Shown piece by piece: positions 21,120-31,151 of a stretch of 64,000 bases of DNA; position 1 is the stretch's first letter, and every line of letters begins with the position of its first letter. The notes below the pieces were generated by a model. That model was not told where the DNA came from. It was given only the letters and a program-made list of their open reading frames with translations, and ran no database searches. The translations under genes and the position numbers were made by a program. This stretch comes from Methylobacterium aquaticum (GTDB lineage Bacteria > Pseudomonadota > Alphaproteobacteria > Rhizobiales > Beijerinckiaceae): positions 791,001 through 855,000 of the forward strand of contig NZ_CP043627.1 of assembly GCF_016804325.1 (NCBI RefSeq), written 5' to 3'.

Positions 21120-22220
21120 CTAACAAGCCGGAGGGCGGGCGCGTCGCGTGCCCCCGCCTTCCGGCCTACGACGAAGGTCGTATGCGCCCCCTCGGCCATT
21201 CCGGCGGCAATGTAAAGCCGCAATGTTACGGCGCGCCGATTTTGTTGCTTGCGGCGGCCCCCGCGGCTCGGTTGTCCAGGGTTCCGTCGCTCGAGTGTCC
21301 GTTGCCCGAGTGTCCGTCGCCCAAGGGGCCGCGGCGAGCCGGCGTTCCAGGAACGACACCAGGGCGGTGACCCGGGCCGGCCGGGCGGCGCCCGGCGGCA
21401 TCAAGAGGTTGAGCCCGACCGGCGGCGGCGCCCAGCCCGGCATCACCCGCTCCAACCGCCCGGCGCGCAGGTCGTCCCAGACCAGGAAATCCGGCTGGAC
21501 CGCGAGGCCGAGGCCGGCGCGCAGGGCCGGCGTCAGGGCGTCGGCATTGTTCGCCCGCAAGCGGCCGGCGGGCGTCACCGTGACCTCGGCCCCGCTCGCA
21601 TCGTGGAAATGCCAGCGCTCCGGATTCGGCAGGTAGGCGTAGCCGAGGCAGGTATGGTCGCCGAGGTCGCGCGGGTGCTCCGGCCGCCCGGCCCGATCGA
21701 GATAGGCGGGGGCCGCGACCAGCGAGCGGCCGACGGCGCAGAGCCGGCGCAGGCGCAGGCTCGAATCGGCGAGCGCCGCGATGCGCAAGCCCAGATCGAA
21801 GCCATCGCCGACGAGGTCGACCTGCGCATCGCTCAGGTGCAGGTCGACGGCGACCTCCGGATGCGCGGCGAGGAAGTCGGGCAGGAGGGGCGCGACGTGG
21901 GCGAGGCCGAACGACATCGGAGCGGCGAAGCGCACCAGCCCCCGGGGCGTCGCCGATTGCGCCACGGCTTCCGCTTCCGCCGCCTCGCCCGCCGCCAGGA
22001 TGCGGGCGGCGCCGTCGAGGGCGAGGCGCCCGGCCTCGGTCAGCGCCAGGCGCCGCGAGGTGCGGTGCAGGAGGGAGGCGCCCAGGCGCCGCTCGAGCCG
22101 GCTCACCGCCTTCGAGACCGTGGCCTTCGACAGGCCGAGCTCGGTCGCGGCGCGGGAGAACGAGGCGGTCTGCGCCACCCGCGCGAAGATCGCCCAGGCC
22201 TCGAAATCGGGCAGCGCCAT
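21120..22220 (-). CDS. LysR-family transcriptional regulator with C-terminal extension
   Basis: The winged helix-turn-helix at residues ~8-65 ([20 protein letters not shown], then [16 protein letters not shown]) is followed by a LysR substrate-binding domain (~90-290). Ordinary members end near [12 protein letters not shown]. Here ~65 more residues follow, starting with a short repeat ([14 protein letters not shown]) and ending in a basic, Arg-rich tail, probably after loss of the ancestral stop. The ATG at 22220 starts [12 protein letters not shown]. It is divergent from the ring-cleaving dioxygenase gene across 130 bp, which is presumably its target, by analogy with quinone-responsive MhqR-like systems. 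Confidence 0.9.
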   Translation of the reverse strand: MALPDFEAWAIFARVAQTASFSRAATELGLSKATVSKAVSRLERRLGASLLHRTSRRLALTEAGRLALDGAARILAAGEAAEAEAVAQSATPRGLVRFAAPMSFGLAHVAPLLPDFLAAHPEVAVDLHLSDAQVDLVGDGFDLGLRIAALADSSLRLRRLCAVGRSLVAAPAYLDRAGRPEHPRDLGDHTCLGYAYLPNPERWHFHDASGAEVTVTPAGRLRANNADALTPALRAGLGLAVQPDFLVWDDLRAGRLERVMPGWAPPPVGLNLLMPPGAARPARVTALVSFLERRLAAAPWATDTRATDTRATEPWTTEPRGPPQATKSARRNIAALHCRRNGRGGAYDLRRRPEGGGTRRARPPAC

Positions 22221-22231
22221 GGGCTGTGTCC

Positions 22232-22257
22232 AGAAACGATGGGTTTCGATTGTTTCT
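22232..22257. promoter_or_regulatory. Candidate LysR operator in the divergent intergenic region
   Basis: AGAAAC (22232-22237) and GTTTCT (22252-22257) are an inverted pair spanning 26 bp, with an additional internal GTTTC. It lies between the divergent lysR and dioxygenase starts. Confidence 0.5.
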
Positions 22258-22350
22258 ATTTTGGCGCGCCGGGGCAAGTCCTAGATTGCCTCCATCGCGG
22301 CGATCCCGGCGGCTTTCTCCCGCCGGCCCGCCCACCGGGAGTTCCCGACC

Positions 22351-23292
22351 ATGACCACCACCGAAATCGCCTCTGCCGGCCTGCACCACGTCACCGCCAT
22401 CTCGGGCCCGGCGCGCCGCAACGTCGACTTCTACACCCGGGTGCTGGGGCTGCGGCTCGTCAAGAAGACCGTCAACTTCGACGATCCGGGCACCTACCAC
22501 CTGTATTACGGCGACGCGGACGGCGCCCCCGGCACGATCCTGACCTTCTTCCCCTGGGAGCACGTCGCCCCTGGCCGGGTCGGGATCGGCCAGACCGAGG
22601 AGACGGCGTTCCGGGTGCCGGAGGGCTCGATCGGCTACTGGACGCACCGGCTGGTCGCGGCCGGCATCGCCTTCGAGGCGCCGGCCAAGGTCTTCGGCGA
22701 GACGGTGCTGCCGTTCCGCGATCCCGACGGGATGCGTCTCGCGCTCGTCGGCGTCGCCGGCGCGGAGGCCGAGCCGGCCTGGGGTGGATCGGACGTGCCG
22801 GCCGAGCATGCGGTGCGGGGCTTCCACGGCGTGACCCTGATGCTGCGCCAGGCCGCGCCCACCGCCCGGGTGCTGACCGAGGTGTTCGGCTGGACCGAGA
22901 CGGGGCGGGAGGGTTCGCTCATCCGCTACGAGGGTACGGCCGGGCTCGGCGGTCACGTCACCCTGCGGGAGGTCGGCGACTTCCTGCCCGGGCGCTCCGG
23001 CGGCGGCTCGGTCCACCACATCGCCTTCCGGGCCGCCGACGACGCGGGCCAGGCCGAGATGGCGGAGCGGGCCGGGGCCCTCGGCCTCCAGGTGACCGAG
23101 CAGCGCGACCGCAACTACTTCCGCTCGGTCTACTTCCGCGAGCCCGGCGGCGTGCTGTTCGAGATCGCCACCGATGCGCCGGGCTTTGCCGCCGATGAGC
23201 CGGCGGAGGCGCTGGGCGAGGCCCTGAAGCTGCCGGCCTTCCTCGAGCCGCACCGGGCCGAGATCGAGCGGGTGCTGCCGGCGCTGGCATAG
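22351..23292 (+). CDS. Ring-cleaving dioxygenase, glyoxalase (VOC) family
   Basis: A 313-residue protein with two VOC modules. Module 1 (~1-150) starts GLHHVTAISGPARRNVDFYT. Module 2 (~155-290) has GFHGVTLMLR, SVHHIAFRA and YFREPGGVLFEIATD. The His (GLHHV, VHHIAF) and Glu (LFEIATD) metal ligands are in place. It matches the MhqA/MhqO/LinE-like ring-cleaving dioxygenases, which open (chloro)hydroquinones with Fe(II). It follows a divergent LysR regulator, the usual arrangement for aromatic or quinone detoxification. Substrate not determinable from sequence. Confidence 0.9.
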   Translation: MTTTEIASAGLHHVTAISGPARRNVDFYTRVLGLRLVKKTVNFDDPGTYHLYYGDADGAPGTILTFFPWEHVAPGRVGIGQTEETAFRVPEGSIGYWTHRLVAAGIAFEAPAKVFGETVLPFRDPDGMRLALVGVAGAEAEPAWGGSDVPAEHAVRGFHGVTLMLRQAAPTARVLTEVFGWTETGREGSLIRYEGTAGLGGHVTLREVGDFLPGRSGGGSVHHIAFRAADDAGQAEMAERAGALGLQVTEQRDRNYFRSVYFREPGGVLFEIATDAPGFAADEPAEALGEALKLPAFLEPHRAEIERVLPALA

Positions 23293-23414
23293 GCAGGAGG
23301 AGCGATCCGGGCCAGCGGGGCCCGGATCGCTCCGCGCGCCGCCCGGGCGTGGTAACCAGTGGTTAAGCAAACATGGTTACCCAAACCTTCCTGGATCTCT
23401 GGGAAGCTCGGGTC

Positions 23415-24377
23415 ATGGTGGATCAGAACGACGTTGCCGGCGCGCCGGCTCCGGCCGGTGCGGCGGCTGCCCCGGACGATGCGGTGCCCGGTTCGGCCAA
23501 GGTCGGCGCGGCCAAGGTCGGCGCGGCCAAAACCGGAACGGTCAGGAGCCGTGTCGCGGGCCTGTCCGGGTGGCCGAAGCTGTCGACGACGACCCTCGCG
23601 GGCCTGCTCTGTGCCGGGTGCATCGGCGCGCTCGCGGGCGGCGCCACGGTGGCGCTGATGGGCGCCGTCCAGGGCGGCGGTGCCGGCGTGCCGCAGGCCG
23701 AATGGGCGCGGCTCGCCAGCCGGATCGAGGCCGGCACCGCCGAATCCGCGCGTCTCGCCACCGATCTCTCGCTCCTGCGCGACCGCACGATCCAGGCCCA
23801 CGACACCGCCGACAAGGGCCGCGCCGAGGCCCATGCCCGCCTCGGCCAGATCGCCGAGCGCCTGGAGCGGGTGCAGCGCCAGGACGGCGACCTCGCCGGC
23901 AAGGTCGCGGCCCTGACCGAGCGGCTGACCGCCATGGCCGAGCGCCAGGACCAGGCCGACCGCGAGCAGGCCGCCCGCCTCGCGGCGCTGACCGACAAGC
24001 TGGACAAGCGCCAGGGTTCCAGCGCGCAACTCCCCGCCGTGCAGGCCCCCGTCGCGCATCAGGTCCCCGCCGCGCAGGCCCCCGCACCGGTCGCGGCCGT
24101 AGCAGCCCCGGCGAAGCACGCGGCGGCGGAACCGGCCCTCACCGGCAGCCTGCCCGACAAGCCGGCACCCGCCGCCAAGCCCGGCACCATCGAGGGCTGG
24201 GTGTTGCGCGACGTCTATGACGGGATGGCGATGATCGAGAACCGCAACCGCCGGCTCGTGGAGGTCGGCCCGGGCGACACGCTGCCGGGCGCCGGCCGGG
24301 TCGAGGCGATCGAGCGTCGCGGACGGTCCTGGGTCGTGGTGACCAGCAAGGGTGTGATCACGCCGCAGGCCTGGTAG
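23415..24377 (+). CDS. Membrane-anchored coiled-coil protein of unknown function
   Basis: Ala-rich cytoplasmic N-terminus with a tandem KVGAAKVGAAK repeat, a single transmembrane segment (TLAGLLCAGCIGALAGGATV, about residues 60-85), a long coiled coil (~95-210), an Ala/Pro/His-rich linker, and a compact C-terminal beta domain (GWVLRDVYDGMAMIENRNRR to SKGVITPQAW). The C-terminal block resembles the small beta domain found at the end of many methylobacterial and bradyrhizobial envelope proteins. Start GTC-ATG at 23415 has GGGAAG upstream; ATG 23373 is the alternative and lacks a site. Function unknown. Confidence 0.75.
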   Translation: MVDQNDVAGAPAPAGAAAAPDDAVPGSAKVGAAKVGAAKTGTVRSRVAGLSGWPKLSTTTLAGLLCAGCIGALAGGATVALMGAVQGGGAGVPQAEWARLASRIEAGTAESARLATDLSLLRDRTIQAHDTADKGRAEAHARLGQIAERLERVQRQDGDLAGKVAALTERLTAMAERQDQADREQAARLAALTDKLDKRQGSSAQLPAVQAPVAHQVPAAQAPAPVAAVAAPAKHAAAEPALTGSLPDKPAPAAKPGTIEGWVLRDVYDGMAMIENRNRRLVEVGPGDTLPGAGRVEAIERRGRSWVVVTSKGVITPQAW

Positions 24378-24415
24378 GCGGCACGCCCGGGTCGTTTCGG
24401 CTCGGGCGTCCCGGC

Positions 24416-24607
24416 TCAGGCGTCCTGCAGCGCCGATACCGGTTGACCCGTTTGAACGGGTCCCCGCTCGGGCAGGAAGCCGGCCGCGGCACGACGGCGC
24501 CCGCGGGCCTTGGCCTCGGTGCGGGCGACCTTGGTGGGATGAAGAAGCTCGGCGAGGCGGGCGAGGCTCTCGGCGTCGTCGAGGTTCCGTGACTCGAAAT
24601 CGGGCAT
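24416..24607 (-). CDS. Small hypothetical protein, 63 residues
   Basis: Starts MPDFESRNLDDAESLARLAE, with an acidic N-terminal half and a basic KARGRRRAAAG centre. GGGGGA lies just upstream of the ATG at 24607, which favours this start over the longer frame to 24739. No recognised domain. It is convergent with the coiled-coil protein gene. Confidence 0.5.
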   Translation of the reverse strand: MPDFESRNLDDAESLARLAELLHPTKVARTEAKARGRRRAAAGFLPERGPVQTGQPVSALQDA

Positions 24608-25558
24608 GGTGGTCCCCCGGGCGCGCGGCCCGTGGCTGATAGGGGTACGCATACTCACGCTAGAGCACCAGTAACGGTGAAGAACTTGCACAGTTCCGTA
24701 CCGCGCGTCGCCACGCAAGAAAAAGTTACGGCCGCCCACCTAAAGACGGTGGCGGCGTCCTGCGACGGCGACGATGGTTCTAGCAGCACGCGAAGCACAT
24801 CCCCGTGCGCCAACGCACGCCGGGTATGGTGCGGCGCAAGGTGGAATGACGTGCGTTGCAGCGAATCTGCGTGATGCGGCTGCGAGAGAGCCGGGACTGA
24901 CCGATTCGCCCGCGACCATGACGGGCGAAAGCTTGACCGATCGGGCCCGCGCCGGAAGCGAGAGCGCTGCGAAGGGAGCCGGCTTCGAACGATCGAGCGG
25001 TTCGACAATCTCCCAACCCGCAGCGCGCCGGGCCGGTTCCGCAGACGAGCGCAGAGCCTTCCCACGGGCGGAATCTGCGTCCAGCACGAAACAAGGTTTC
25101 CGTGCGTCGCTCCGGTCGCTCCGCCGGATCGGTTGCGATACACGATATGGCGCAACACCAGCAATGGTCGCCTCTGCCGAGGGCGTGTTTGACTTGCCGG
25201 TGTATCATTGAAACGAATTCTTCGATGCCGTGTGCGACCTCGGAGCCTATTTGAGCAGTGTGATTCGACGAAAATCGAGAAAAATCAGGAGATATCCTAC
25301 CATTTCACCTCATCCTGGGGTGCGACTGTAAGGAGCCTCGAAGGAGGGCTCCAGAAATCTACGTGATCCCTGGAGCCCTCCTTCGAGGCTCACTTCGTTC
25401 GCACCTCAGGATGAGGTTAGTGGGCAGGATGATCCCGCCTGCCTCAAATATTGGGTAGAAATCCTGCTCAAGCAGGCTCTCAGGACGAGGACGTGAGTGG
25501 ACAAGGACGTGGGTGGAAATGAGTCACCCGATCGATTCCTCATCGTGACGGAAACCGG
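24608..25558. other. Region without a supported gene
   Basis: About 950 bp. Several open frames of 115-170 codons occur on both strands (24655-25211), but their products are Arg/Ser/Cys-rich, overlap each other, and lack ribosome binding sites. From about 25215 the sequence becomes AT-richer and then holds family A repeat copy 2. I see no RNA gene signature. Confidence 0.5.
25308..25416. repeat. Palindromic intergenic repeat, family A, copy 2
   Basis: Begins CCTCATCCTGGGGTG and ends CACCTCAGGATGAGG, with inner arms CCTCGAAGGAGGGCTCCAG and CTGGAGCCCTCCTTCGAGG. Same architecture as 4066-4184; the centre between the inner arms differs. Confidence 0.85.
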
Positions 25559-25912
25559 TCAGCGCATCTCCCGCTCGGCGGCGCCGCGCCAGGCCGGCTG
25601 CCGGTCATGGGCCGTCAGGGTATCGCGGGAGGGCGCACGACCCGCCTCCGTCGCGGCGGCGTGCAGGCCCGTTCCGAGGGCGCGCCCGGCTTCCGCGGCG
25701 GCGGCCTCGACCATCCGGGCGCGCAAGGCGTCGGGTCGTAGGAAGTCGGGCCGAAGCGACTCGGGCATCTTGTCGAGGACCGGTCCAGCGAGTTCCGCGA
25801 ATGTCGGGGCGGCCTGCGCCGTCCGGGCCGGGGAGGGCGCCTCGCCGAGGCGCAGGGGCGACAGGTAGTAGATCGCGCCGATCACCAGCCCGGCCCGCAG
25901 CCAGAAGGCCAT
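25559..25912 (-). CDS. Small membrane-anchored hypothetical protein
   Basis: 117 residues with one N-terminal hydrophobic segment ([18 protein letters not shown], residues ~4-21), then an Ala-rich soluble part of low complexity. GGAGGAGA lies 8-9 nt upstream of the ATG. It resembles short single-pass proteins common in Rhizobiales, but no family was recognised. It is divergent from ftfL. Confidence 0.65.
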   Translation of the reverse strand: MAFWLRAGLVIGAIYYLSPLRLGEAPSPARTAQAAPTFAELAGPVLDKMPESLRPDFLRPDALRARMVEAAAAEAGRALGTGLHAAATEAGRAPSRDTLTAHDRQPAWRGAAEREMR

Positions 25913-26185
25913 CCCATTCTCCTCCGCTCGACCCGTCGGCCCGCAACGGCGCTACCCTGGGGTCGCAATGGTGAAGCCTTCGCGCCCGTGCGGCGGCGAT
26001 CTGCCGGCATGGCTAACGGCGGCGTCCGAGCGCTACGCGCCTGTTCGCAACCCGCGCGAGGGTCTTCAATTTTTCTGAGTATCCTGCTCAAGCGATTTGA
26101 TCTTTTCGACAAGGGCGGCCTCCGCCTAAAATCCCCGCCACGCCAAGCCGCCTCCCTCCGGCTCCAGAACAACGATCGGGACCCA

Positions 26186-27862
26186 ATGCCGACCGACATC
26201 GAGATCGCCCGCGCGGCCACCCTCCAGCCGATCACCGCCGTCGCGGAGCGCCTCGGCATCCCGGACGACGCCCTGCACCCCTACGGGCGGCACATCGCCA
26301 AGATCGACCACGCCCATATCCGGGGCCTGGAATCGAAGCCCGAGGGCAAGCTGATCCTGGTCACGGCGATCAGCCCGACGCCGGCCGGCGAGGGCAAGAC
26401 CACCACCACGGTGGGCTTGGGCGACGCGCTCAACCGCATCGGCCGCAAGACGGTGATCTGCCTGCGCGAGCCCTCGCTCGGGCCCTGTTTCGGCATGAAG
26501 GGCGGGGCGGCCGGCGGCGGCAAGGCCCAGGTGGTGCCGATGGAGGCGATCAACCTCCACTTCACCGGCGACTTCCACGCCATCACCTCGGCCCACAGCC
26601 TCGCAGCGGCGCTGATCGACAACCACATCTACTGGGGCAACAAGCTCGGCATCGACCTGCGCCGGGTGGCGTTCCGGCGCGTGCTCGACATGAACGACCG
26701 AGCGCTGCGCAACATCACCCAGAGCCTCGGCGGCGTCGCCAACGGCTATCCGCGCGAGGACGGCTTCGACATCACGGTCGCCTCCGAGGTGATGGCGGTG
26801 TTCTGCCTCGCCCGCGACCTCGCCGACCTCGAGGCGCGCCTCGGCCGGATCGTGGTGGCGGAGGACCGCGACCGGAAAGCCGTGACGCTCGCCGACCTCA
26901 AGGCCACCGGCGCGATGACGGTGCTGCTCAAGGACGCGCTGCAGCCCAACCTGGTCCAGACCCTCGAAGGCAGCCCGGCGCTGATCCATGGCGGGCCCTT
27001 CGCCAACATCGCCCATGGCTGCAACTCGGTGATCGCGACCCGCGCGGGCCTCAAGCTCGGCGACTACGTGGTGACCGAGGCCGGCTTCGGTGCCGATCTC
27101 GGGGCGGAGAAGTTCTTCGACATCAAGTGCCGGCAGGCGGGCCTGAGCCCCTCCGCGGTGGTGATCGTGGCCACCGTGCGCGCCCTCAAGATGCATGGCG
27201 GCGTCGCCAAGTCGGATCTCGGCACCGAGAACGTCGAGGCCCTGGAGCGGGGCTTCGCCAACCTCGCCCGCCACGTCGAGAACGTGCGCCGCTTCGGCGC
27301 GCCGGTGGTGGTGGCGGTCAACCACTTCCACGCCGATACCGAGGCCGAGCACGCCGCCCTCAAGGCGCTCTGCCGCGACCGCCTCGACGTCGAGGCGATC
27401 ACCTGCCGGCACTGGGCCGAGGGCGGCGCCGGGGCCGAGGCCCTGGCCCATGCCGTGTCGAGCCTGGCCGATGGCGGCGCGGCCGCGGCGCCGCGCTTCG
27501 CCTATCCGGACGCGATGCCGCTCGAGGACAAGATCCGCACCATCGCGAAGACGCTCTACGGCGCCGCCGACATCCAGGTGGAATCGAAGGCGGCGGCGAA
27601 GCTCGCGGCCTTCGAGCAGGACGGCCACGGGAACCTGCCGGTCTGCATGGCCAAGACCCAGTACTCGTTCTCCACCGACCCGACCCTGATGGGCGCGCCG
27701 AGCGGCCACGTCGTGGCGGTGCGCGACGTGCGCCTCTCTGCGGGCGCCGGCTTCGTGGTGGCGATTTGCGGGGAGATCATGACCATGCCGGGCCTGCCCA
27801 AGGTGCCGGCGGCGGAAGGGATCCGCCTCGATGCCGAAGGGCGGATCGAGGGGCTGTTCTAG
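26186..27862 (+). CDS. fhs: Formate-tetrahydrofolate ligase FtfL
   Basis: ATP-dependent ligation of formate to tetrahydrofolate, giving 10-formyl-THF. In methylotrophic Methylobacterium (where it is called ftfL) it feeds C1 units from formate into the serine cycle; elsewhere it serves purine and fMet synthesis. The 558 residues match the family. The P-loop [11 protein letters not shown] is at residues ~65-75, followed by [19 protein letters not shown] and the C-terminal [17 protein letters not shown]. The ATG at 26186 starts [11 protein letters not shown]. The gene stands alone; other C1-transfer genes are not in the window. Confidence 0.97.
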   Translation: MPTDIEIARAATLQPITAVAERLGIPDDALHPYGRHIAKIDHAHIRGLESKPEGKLILVTAISPTPAGEGKTTTTVGLGDALNRIGRKTVICLREPSLGPCFGMKGGAAGGGKAQVVPMEAINLHFTGDFHAITSAHSLAAALIDNHIYWGNKLGIDLRRVAFRRVLDMNDRALRNITQSLGGVANGYPREDGFDITVASEVMAVFCLARDLADLEARLGRIVVAEDRDRKAVTLADLKATGAMTVLLKDALQPNLVQTLEGSPALIHGGPFANIAHGCNSVIATRAGLKLGDYVVTEAGFGADLGAEKFFDIKCRQAGLSPSAVVIVATVRALKMHGGVAKSDLGTENVEALERGFANLARHVENVRRFGAPVVVAVNHFHADTEAEHAALKALCRDRLDVEAITCRHWAEGGAGAEALAHAVSSLADGGAAAAPRFAYPDAMPLEDKIRTIAKTLYGAADIQVESKAAAKLAAFEQDGHGNLPVCMAKTQYSFSTDPTLMGAPSGHVVAVRDVRLSAGAGFVVAICGEIMTMPGLPKVPAAEGIRLDAEGRIEGLF

Positions 27863-27950
27863 ACGCTCCCCTCTATCACCTCCGGACGGGATCGTCCGGA
27901 GGTCGGTTCAGACCTGTCCGACTGACCATACCAGTCTCAGACCTTCCAAC

Positions 27951-28090
27951 GTCATCCCGGGGCTCGCCGCAGGCGAGAACCCGGGATCCATCACCGCCGA
28001 GGATGCAGGACGAAGCGGAACGCTGACAGTCCTTTCCGGTACCGTCAGCGGTTACGGATCCCGGGTTCCGCTGCGCGGCCCCGGGATGAC
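27951..28090. repeat. Family B palindromic repeat
   Basis: GTCATCCCGGGG (27951-27962) and CCCCGGGATGAC (28079-28090) are the outer arms, with inner GAACCCGGGATCC against GGATCCCGGGTTC. About 140 bp, filling the gap between ftfL and the flavoprotein gene. Confidence 0.8.
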
Positions 28091-28138
28091 GCGGAGGGCG
28101 TGATCGAGGTCGGAGCGATGGGAGCGAGCGCCGATCCC

Positions 28139-29356
28139 TCAGCGTTCCCTGAGCCACGCCAGCACCCCCTGCGCCGCCGCCCGTCCGCTGGCGAAGCTCG
28201 CCTGGAGCAGGTAGCCGCCGGTCGGCGCCTCCCAGTCGAGCATCTCGCCGGCGAGGAAGGTGCCGGGGCGCGCCCGCAGCATGAAGCGGTCGTCGAGGCC
28301 TGAGAAGGCGACGCCGCCGGCGCTCGAGATCGCCCGCTCGATCGGCCGCAGGCCCGTGAGCCGCAGCGGCACCGCCTTGATCAGTGCCGCCAGGGAGGCG
28401 GGATCCGTCGGCAACGCGCGCACGGCCTCGCGCAGCAGGCCGGCGGCCGGCGGGTTGAGGCTGGCCGCCTTGCGCAGGATCGTGGCGCGGGATTCCTTCG
28501 GCCGCGCTCCCGCGAGGCGTCGGGTCAGCGCCGCGTCGTCGAGGTCCGGCCGCAGGTCGAGAGCCACGATCGCCTCGCCCCGCGCCTCGATCGCCTCGCG
28601 GATCGGGCGCGAGAGCGCGTAGACCGCGCCGCCCTCGATGCCGTCCCGGGTGATCACCGCCTCGCCTCGCACCTGGCTGGCACCGAGGCGGAGCGCGATG
28701 CGCTTGAGCGGTGCGCCGGCGAAGTGCTCGGCGAAGACCGGCGACCAATCGGCGGTGAAGCCCGCATTGGCCGGGCGCAGCGGGCTGACCGCGACGCCGT
28801 CTTCCTCCAGCACCGGCACCCAGGTCCCGTCCGAGCCGAGCCGCGGCCAGCTCGCGCCGCCGAGCGCCAGGACCACGGCGTCCGCCTCCAGGGTCTCCGC
28901 GCCGTGCTCGCCCGCAAGCGTGAGGGTGCCGTCCGCATTCCAGCCGGTCCAGCGGGTGCGGGTGCGCAAGACGACGCCGAGGCGGTCGAGCCGGCCGAGC
29001 CAGGCCCGCAGCAGCGGCGAGGCCTTGAAGGCCTGCGGAAACACCCGGCCGCTCGATCCGACGAAGGTCGGCTGGCCCAAGGCCTCGCACCAGTCGCGCA
29101 GGGCGTCGGGCGGAAACGCGCGGATCGCCGCGTCGAGGCGTCGCTCCGGCGGGGCGTAGCGGGCGAGGAAGCGCTCCAGCGGCTCGCTGTGGGTGAGGTT
29201 GAGGCCGCCGCGCCCGGCGATCAGCAGCTTGCGGGCAGGGGAGGGCATCCGCTCGATCACGGTGACCCGCAAGCCCGCCTCCGCCAGGATCTCGGCCGCC
29301 GAGAGGCCTGCGGGGCCTCCGCCGACCACCGCCACATGGATGCTCGCCTGTGTCAT
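28139..29356 (-). CDS. NAD(P)/FAD-dependent oxidoreductase, TIGR03862/BaiN-like
   Basis: A 405-residue flavoprotein. The N-terminal FAD-binding Rossmann motif VAVVGGGPAGLSAAEIL is at residues 8-24. KLLIAGRGGLNLTHSE is characteristic of the HI0933/BaiN/TIGR03862 group, and the C-terminal FAD motif GEMLDWEAPTGGYLLQASFA closes the fold. SSGRVFPQAFKA, which distinguishes the TIGR03862 branch, is also present. The physiological reaction of this branch is not established. ATG 29356. Isolated gene between repeats and terC. Confidence 0.92.
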   Translation of the reverse strand: MTQASIHVAVVGGGPAGLSAAEILAEAGLRVTVIERMPSPARKLLIAGRGGLNLTHSEPLERFLARYAPPERRLDAAIRAFPPDALRDWCEALGQPTFVGSSGRVFPQAFKASPLLRAWLGRLDRLGVVLRTRTRWTGWNADGTLTLAGEHGAETLEADAVVLALGGASWPRLGSDGTWVPVLEEDGVAVSPLRPANAGFTADWSPVFAEHFAGAPLKRIALRLGASQVRGEAVITRDGIEGGAVYALSRPIREAIEARGEAIVALDLRPDLDDAALTRRLAGARPKESRATILRKAASLNPPAAGLLREAVRALPTDPASLAALIKAVPLRLTGLRPIERAISSAGGVAFSGLDDRFMLRARPGTFLAGEMLDWEAPTGGYLLQASFASGRAAAQGVLAWLRER

Positions 29357-29576
29357 GTCCTGCGGAAGGCCGCGACGCGGGCCGGCCTGTCAACCTGCCG
29401 CCGCGACAGGACACGAAAAATAAGAGCGTGGCTGCCGGCCCCGGCTGCCCTTGATCCGCCGCCATCGGGGACATAAGTCGCCCCTATCGGCTGCGGGCCC
29501 CTCTGGCGAGCGGCGCTCAAGCGCGCTCGTGATGTCGGAGCCGATGCTTTCTTCCTCGAAGCATCACGGTCCCGCG

Positions 29577-30635
29577 ATGGTCGATTTTCTGTATATGACG
29601 TGGCTCGGCAAGCCGATCTGGATGTGGCTGGGCTTCCACGCCGTCATCTTCATCCTGCTCGCCCTCGATCTCGGTCTCCTGCACCGCGACAAGAGCCGCG
29701 AGATCGGCGTCAAGGAGAGCCTGCTCCTCACCGCCTTCTACCTCACCCTCGGCCTCCTCTTCGGCGGCTGGGTATGGTGGTATCTCGGTCCGCAGGCGGG
29801 CCAGGAATACCTCGCCGGCCTCATCGTCGAGAAGTCGCTGTCGATGGACAACGTCTTCGTCATCGCGGTGATCTTCGGCTATCTCGGCATCCCCCGCAAC
29901 GCGCAGCACCGGGTGCTGCTCTGGGGCATCCTGGCGGCGATCGTGCTGCGCGGCCTGATGATCGGGCTCGGCGCCGCGCTGGTCCACCAGGCCGAATGGG
30001 TGCTGACGATCTTCGCCGCCTTCCTGATCTATGCCGGCATCAAGATGCTCGTCTCCGGCGACGAGGAGGAGGGCGAGAACAAGTCCGCCGACCGCTTCAC
30101 CGCCTTCATGCGCAAGCACATGCGCGTGACCGACGAGCTCGACGGCCAGAACTTCACGGTTCGCAAGCCCGATCCCAAGACCGGCAAGCCGGTCCTGTGG
30201 CTGACCCCGCTCGCCCTGGCGCTGGTGCTGGTGAACGGCGCCGACGTGATCTTCGCCGTCGACAGCGTGCCGGCGATCTTCGCCATCACCACCGACACCT
30301 ACGTGGTCTACACCTCGAACATCTTCGCGATCTTGGGGTTGCGCGCGCTCTATTTCGCGCTCGCGGCGATGGTCGACCGCTTTGCCTACCTCAAGACCGC
30401 GCTCGCCCTGATCCTGATCTTCATCGGCCTGAAGATCGTGGTGGCCGACACCTTCGAGCTGATCGAGATCCAGCCCTGGGTCGCCCTGGTGGTGACCGTG
30501 GTCCTGCTCGCCGGCGGCGTGGTCTACAGCCTGTGGCGCACCCGCGGCGCGGCGGAGGTGCAGGCCGGTACGACGCCTCAGGTCCCGCCCCCGGCCGACC
30601 TGCCGCGGGAGCAGCTCGGCCGCAGCCACGGCTGA
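29577..30635 (+). CDS. TerC family integral membrane protein
   Basis: A 352-residue Alx/TerC-type membrane protein with about nine hydrophobic helices. The conserved acidic residues lie in the segments EKSLSMDNVFVIAVIFGYLG and VNGADVIFAVDSVPAIFAIT, as in Alx and MeeY-like manganese exporters. The family is linked to tellurite resistance and metal export during secretion. No yybP-ykoY-like leader was recognised upstream. The ATG at 29577 was chosen because it starts MVDFLYMTWLGKPIWMW, the family N-terminus; upstream in-frame sequence is unconserved. Confidence 0.93.
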   Translation: MVDFLYMTWLGKPIWMWLGFHAVIFILLALDLGLLHRDKSREIGVKESLLLTAFYLTLGLLFGGWVWWYLGPQAGQEYLAGLIVEKSLSMDNVFVIAVIFGYLGIPRNAQHRVLLWGILAAIVLRGLMIGLGAALVHQAEWVLTIFAAFLIYAGIKMLVSGDEEEGENKSADRFTAFMRKHMRVTDELDGQNFTVRKPDPKTGKPVLWLTPLALALVLVNGADVIFAVDSVPAIFAITTDTYVVYTSNIFAILGLRALYFALAAMVDRFAYLKTALALILIFIGLKIVVADTFELIEIQPWVALVVTVVLLAGGVVYSLWRTRGAAEVQAGTTPQVPPPADLPREQLGRSHG

Positions 30636-31151
30636 GCGGAGGACGGGGGCGCTGCGGCGCCCCCCGACTCGCTATCCCCTCGACCCGTTCCCGTATCGGT
30701 CGAGCGCGGGCTCGCCTCTCCCGTGCGGGCGGCCAGGATGCACTGGCCGAGTCCGTCGATCTGCCGCGCGGCACGCCCCGTCACGACGGCGTCCGCCGCA
30801 CCCGGCGCCTTCCTCGATCCCGGCGCGCCCTCCCTGCGCATCCCGGCCGGCTGCTCGACGTCGTCTCATCCGGACGCACGCTCCAGCGCAGGATGCCGAG
30901 GACCGCCGGCGATCGAGCATGCCCGTACGGCCTCCTTGCCTGGACACGGCAGCCCTGCCCAGACGGGGGACGGGATCCCGCGCTCTTCCCGTCTCGGCAG
31001 CATCCCCGGACGGCGCGGCCGCAAAAAGGGGAGGGGTCATGGGGGGAGGGGGCATGCGCGGCGGTTGTCGCACCCGCACGGCCCACCCCCTGGCCACCAC
31101 CCCCACCCCCGCGCTAGCACAGGCTCCCCTCCCTCTCCCGGAGCCCGCGCC
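30636..31151. other. Region without a supported gene
   Basis: 516 bp between terC and the acyl-CoA synthetase. The frame of the synthetase stays open back to 30723, but the upstream part has no family similarity. The last ~130 bp are G- and then C-rich (runs of GGGG, CCACCCCC, CTCCCCTCCCTCTCCC), reminiscent of family C repeats. No gene is supported. Confidence 0.45.

Noticed and set aside
25005..25035. tRNA-like GGTTCGA arm
   Set aside because: GGTTCGACAATCTCC resembles a T-arm, but no matching acceptor, D or anticodon stems surround it.
24655..25211. Overlapping frames of 115-170 codons on both strands
   Set aside because: Cys/Arg/Ser-rich products, no ribosome binding sites, no motifs.
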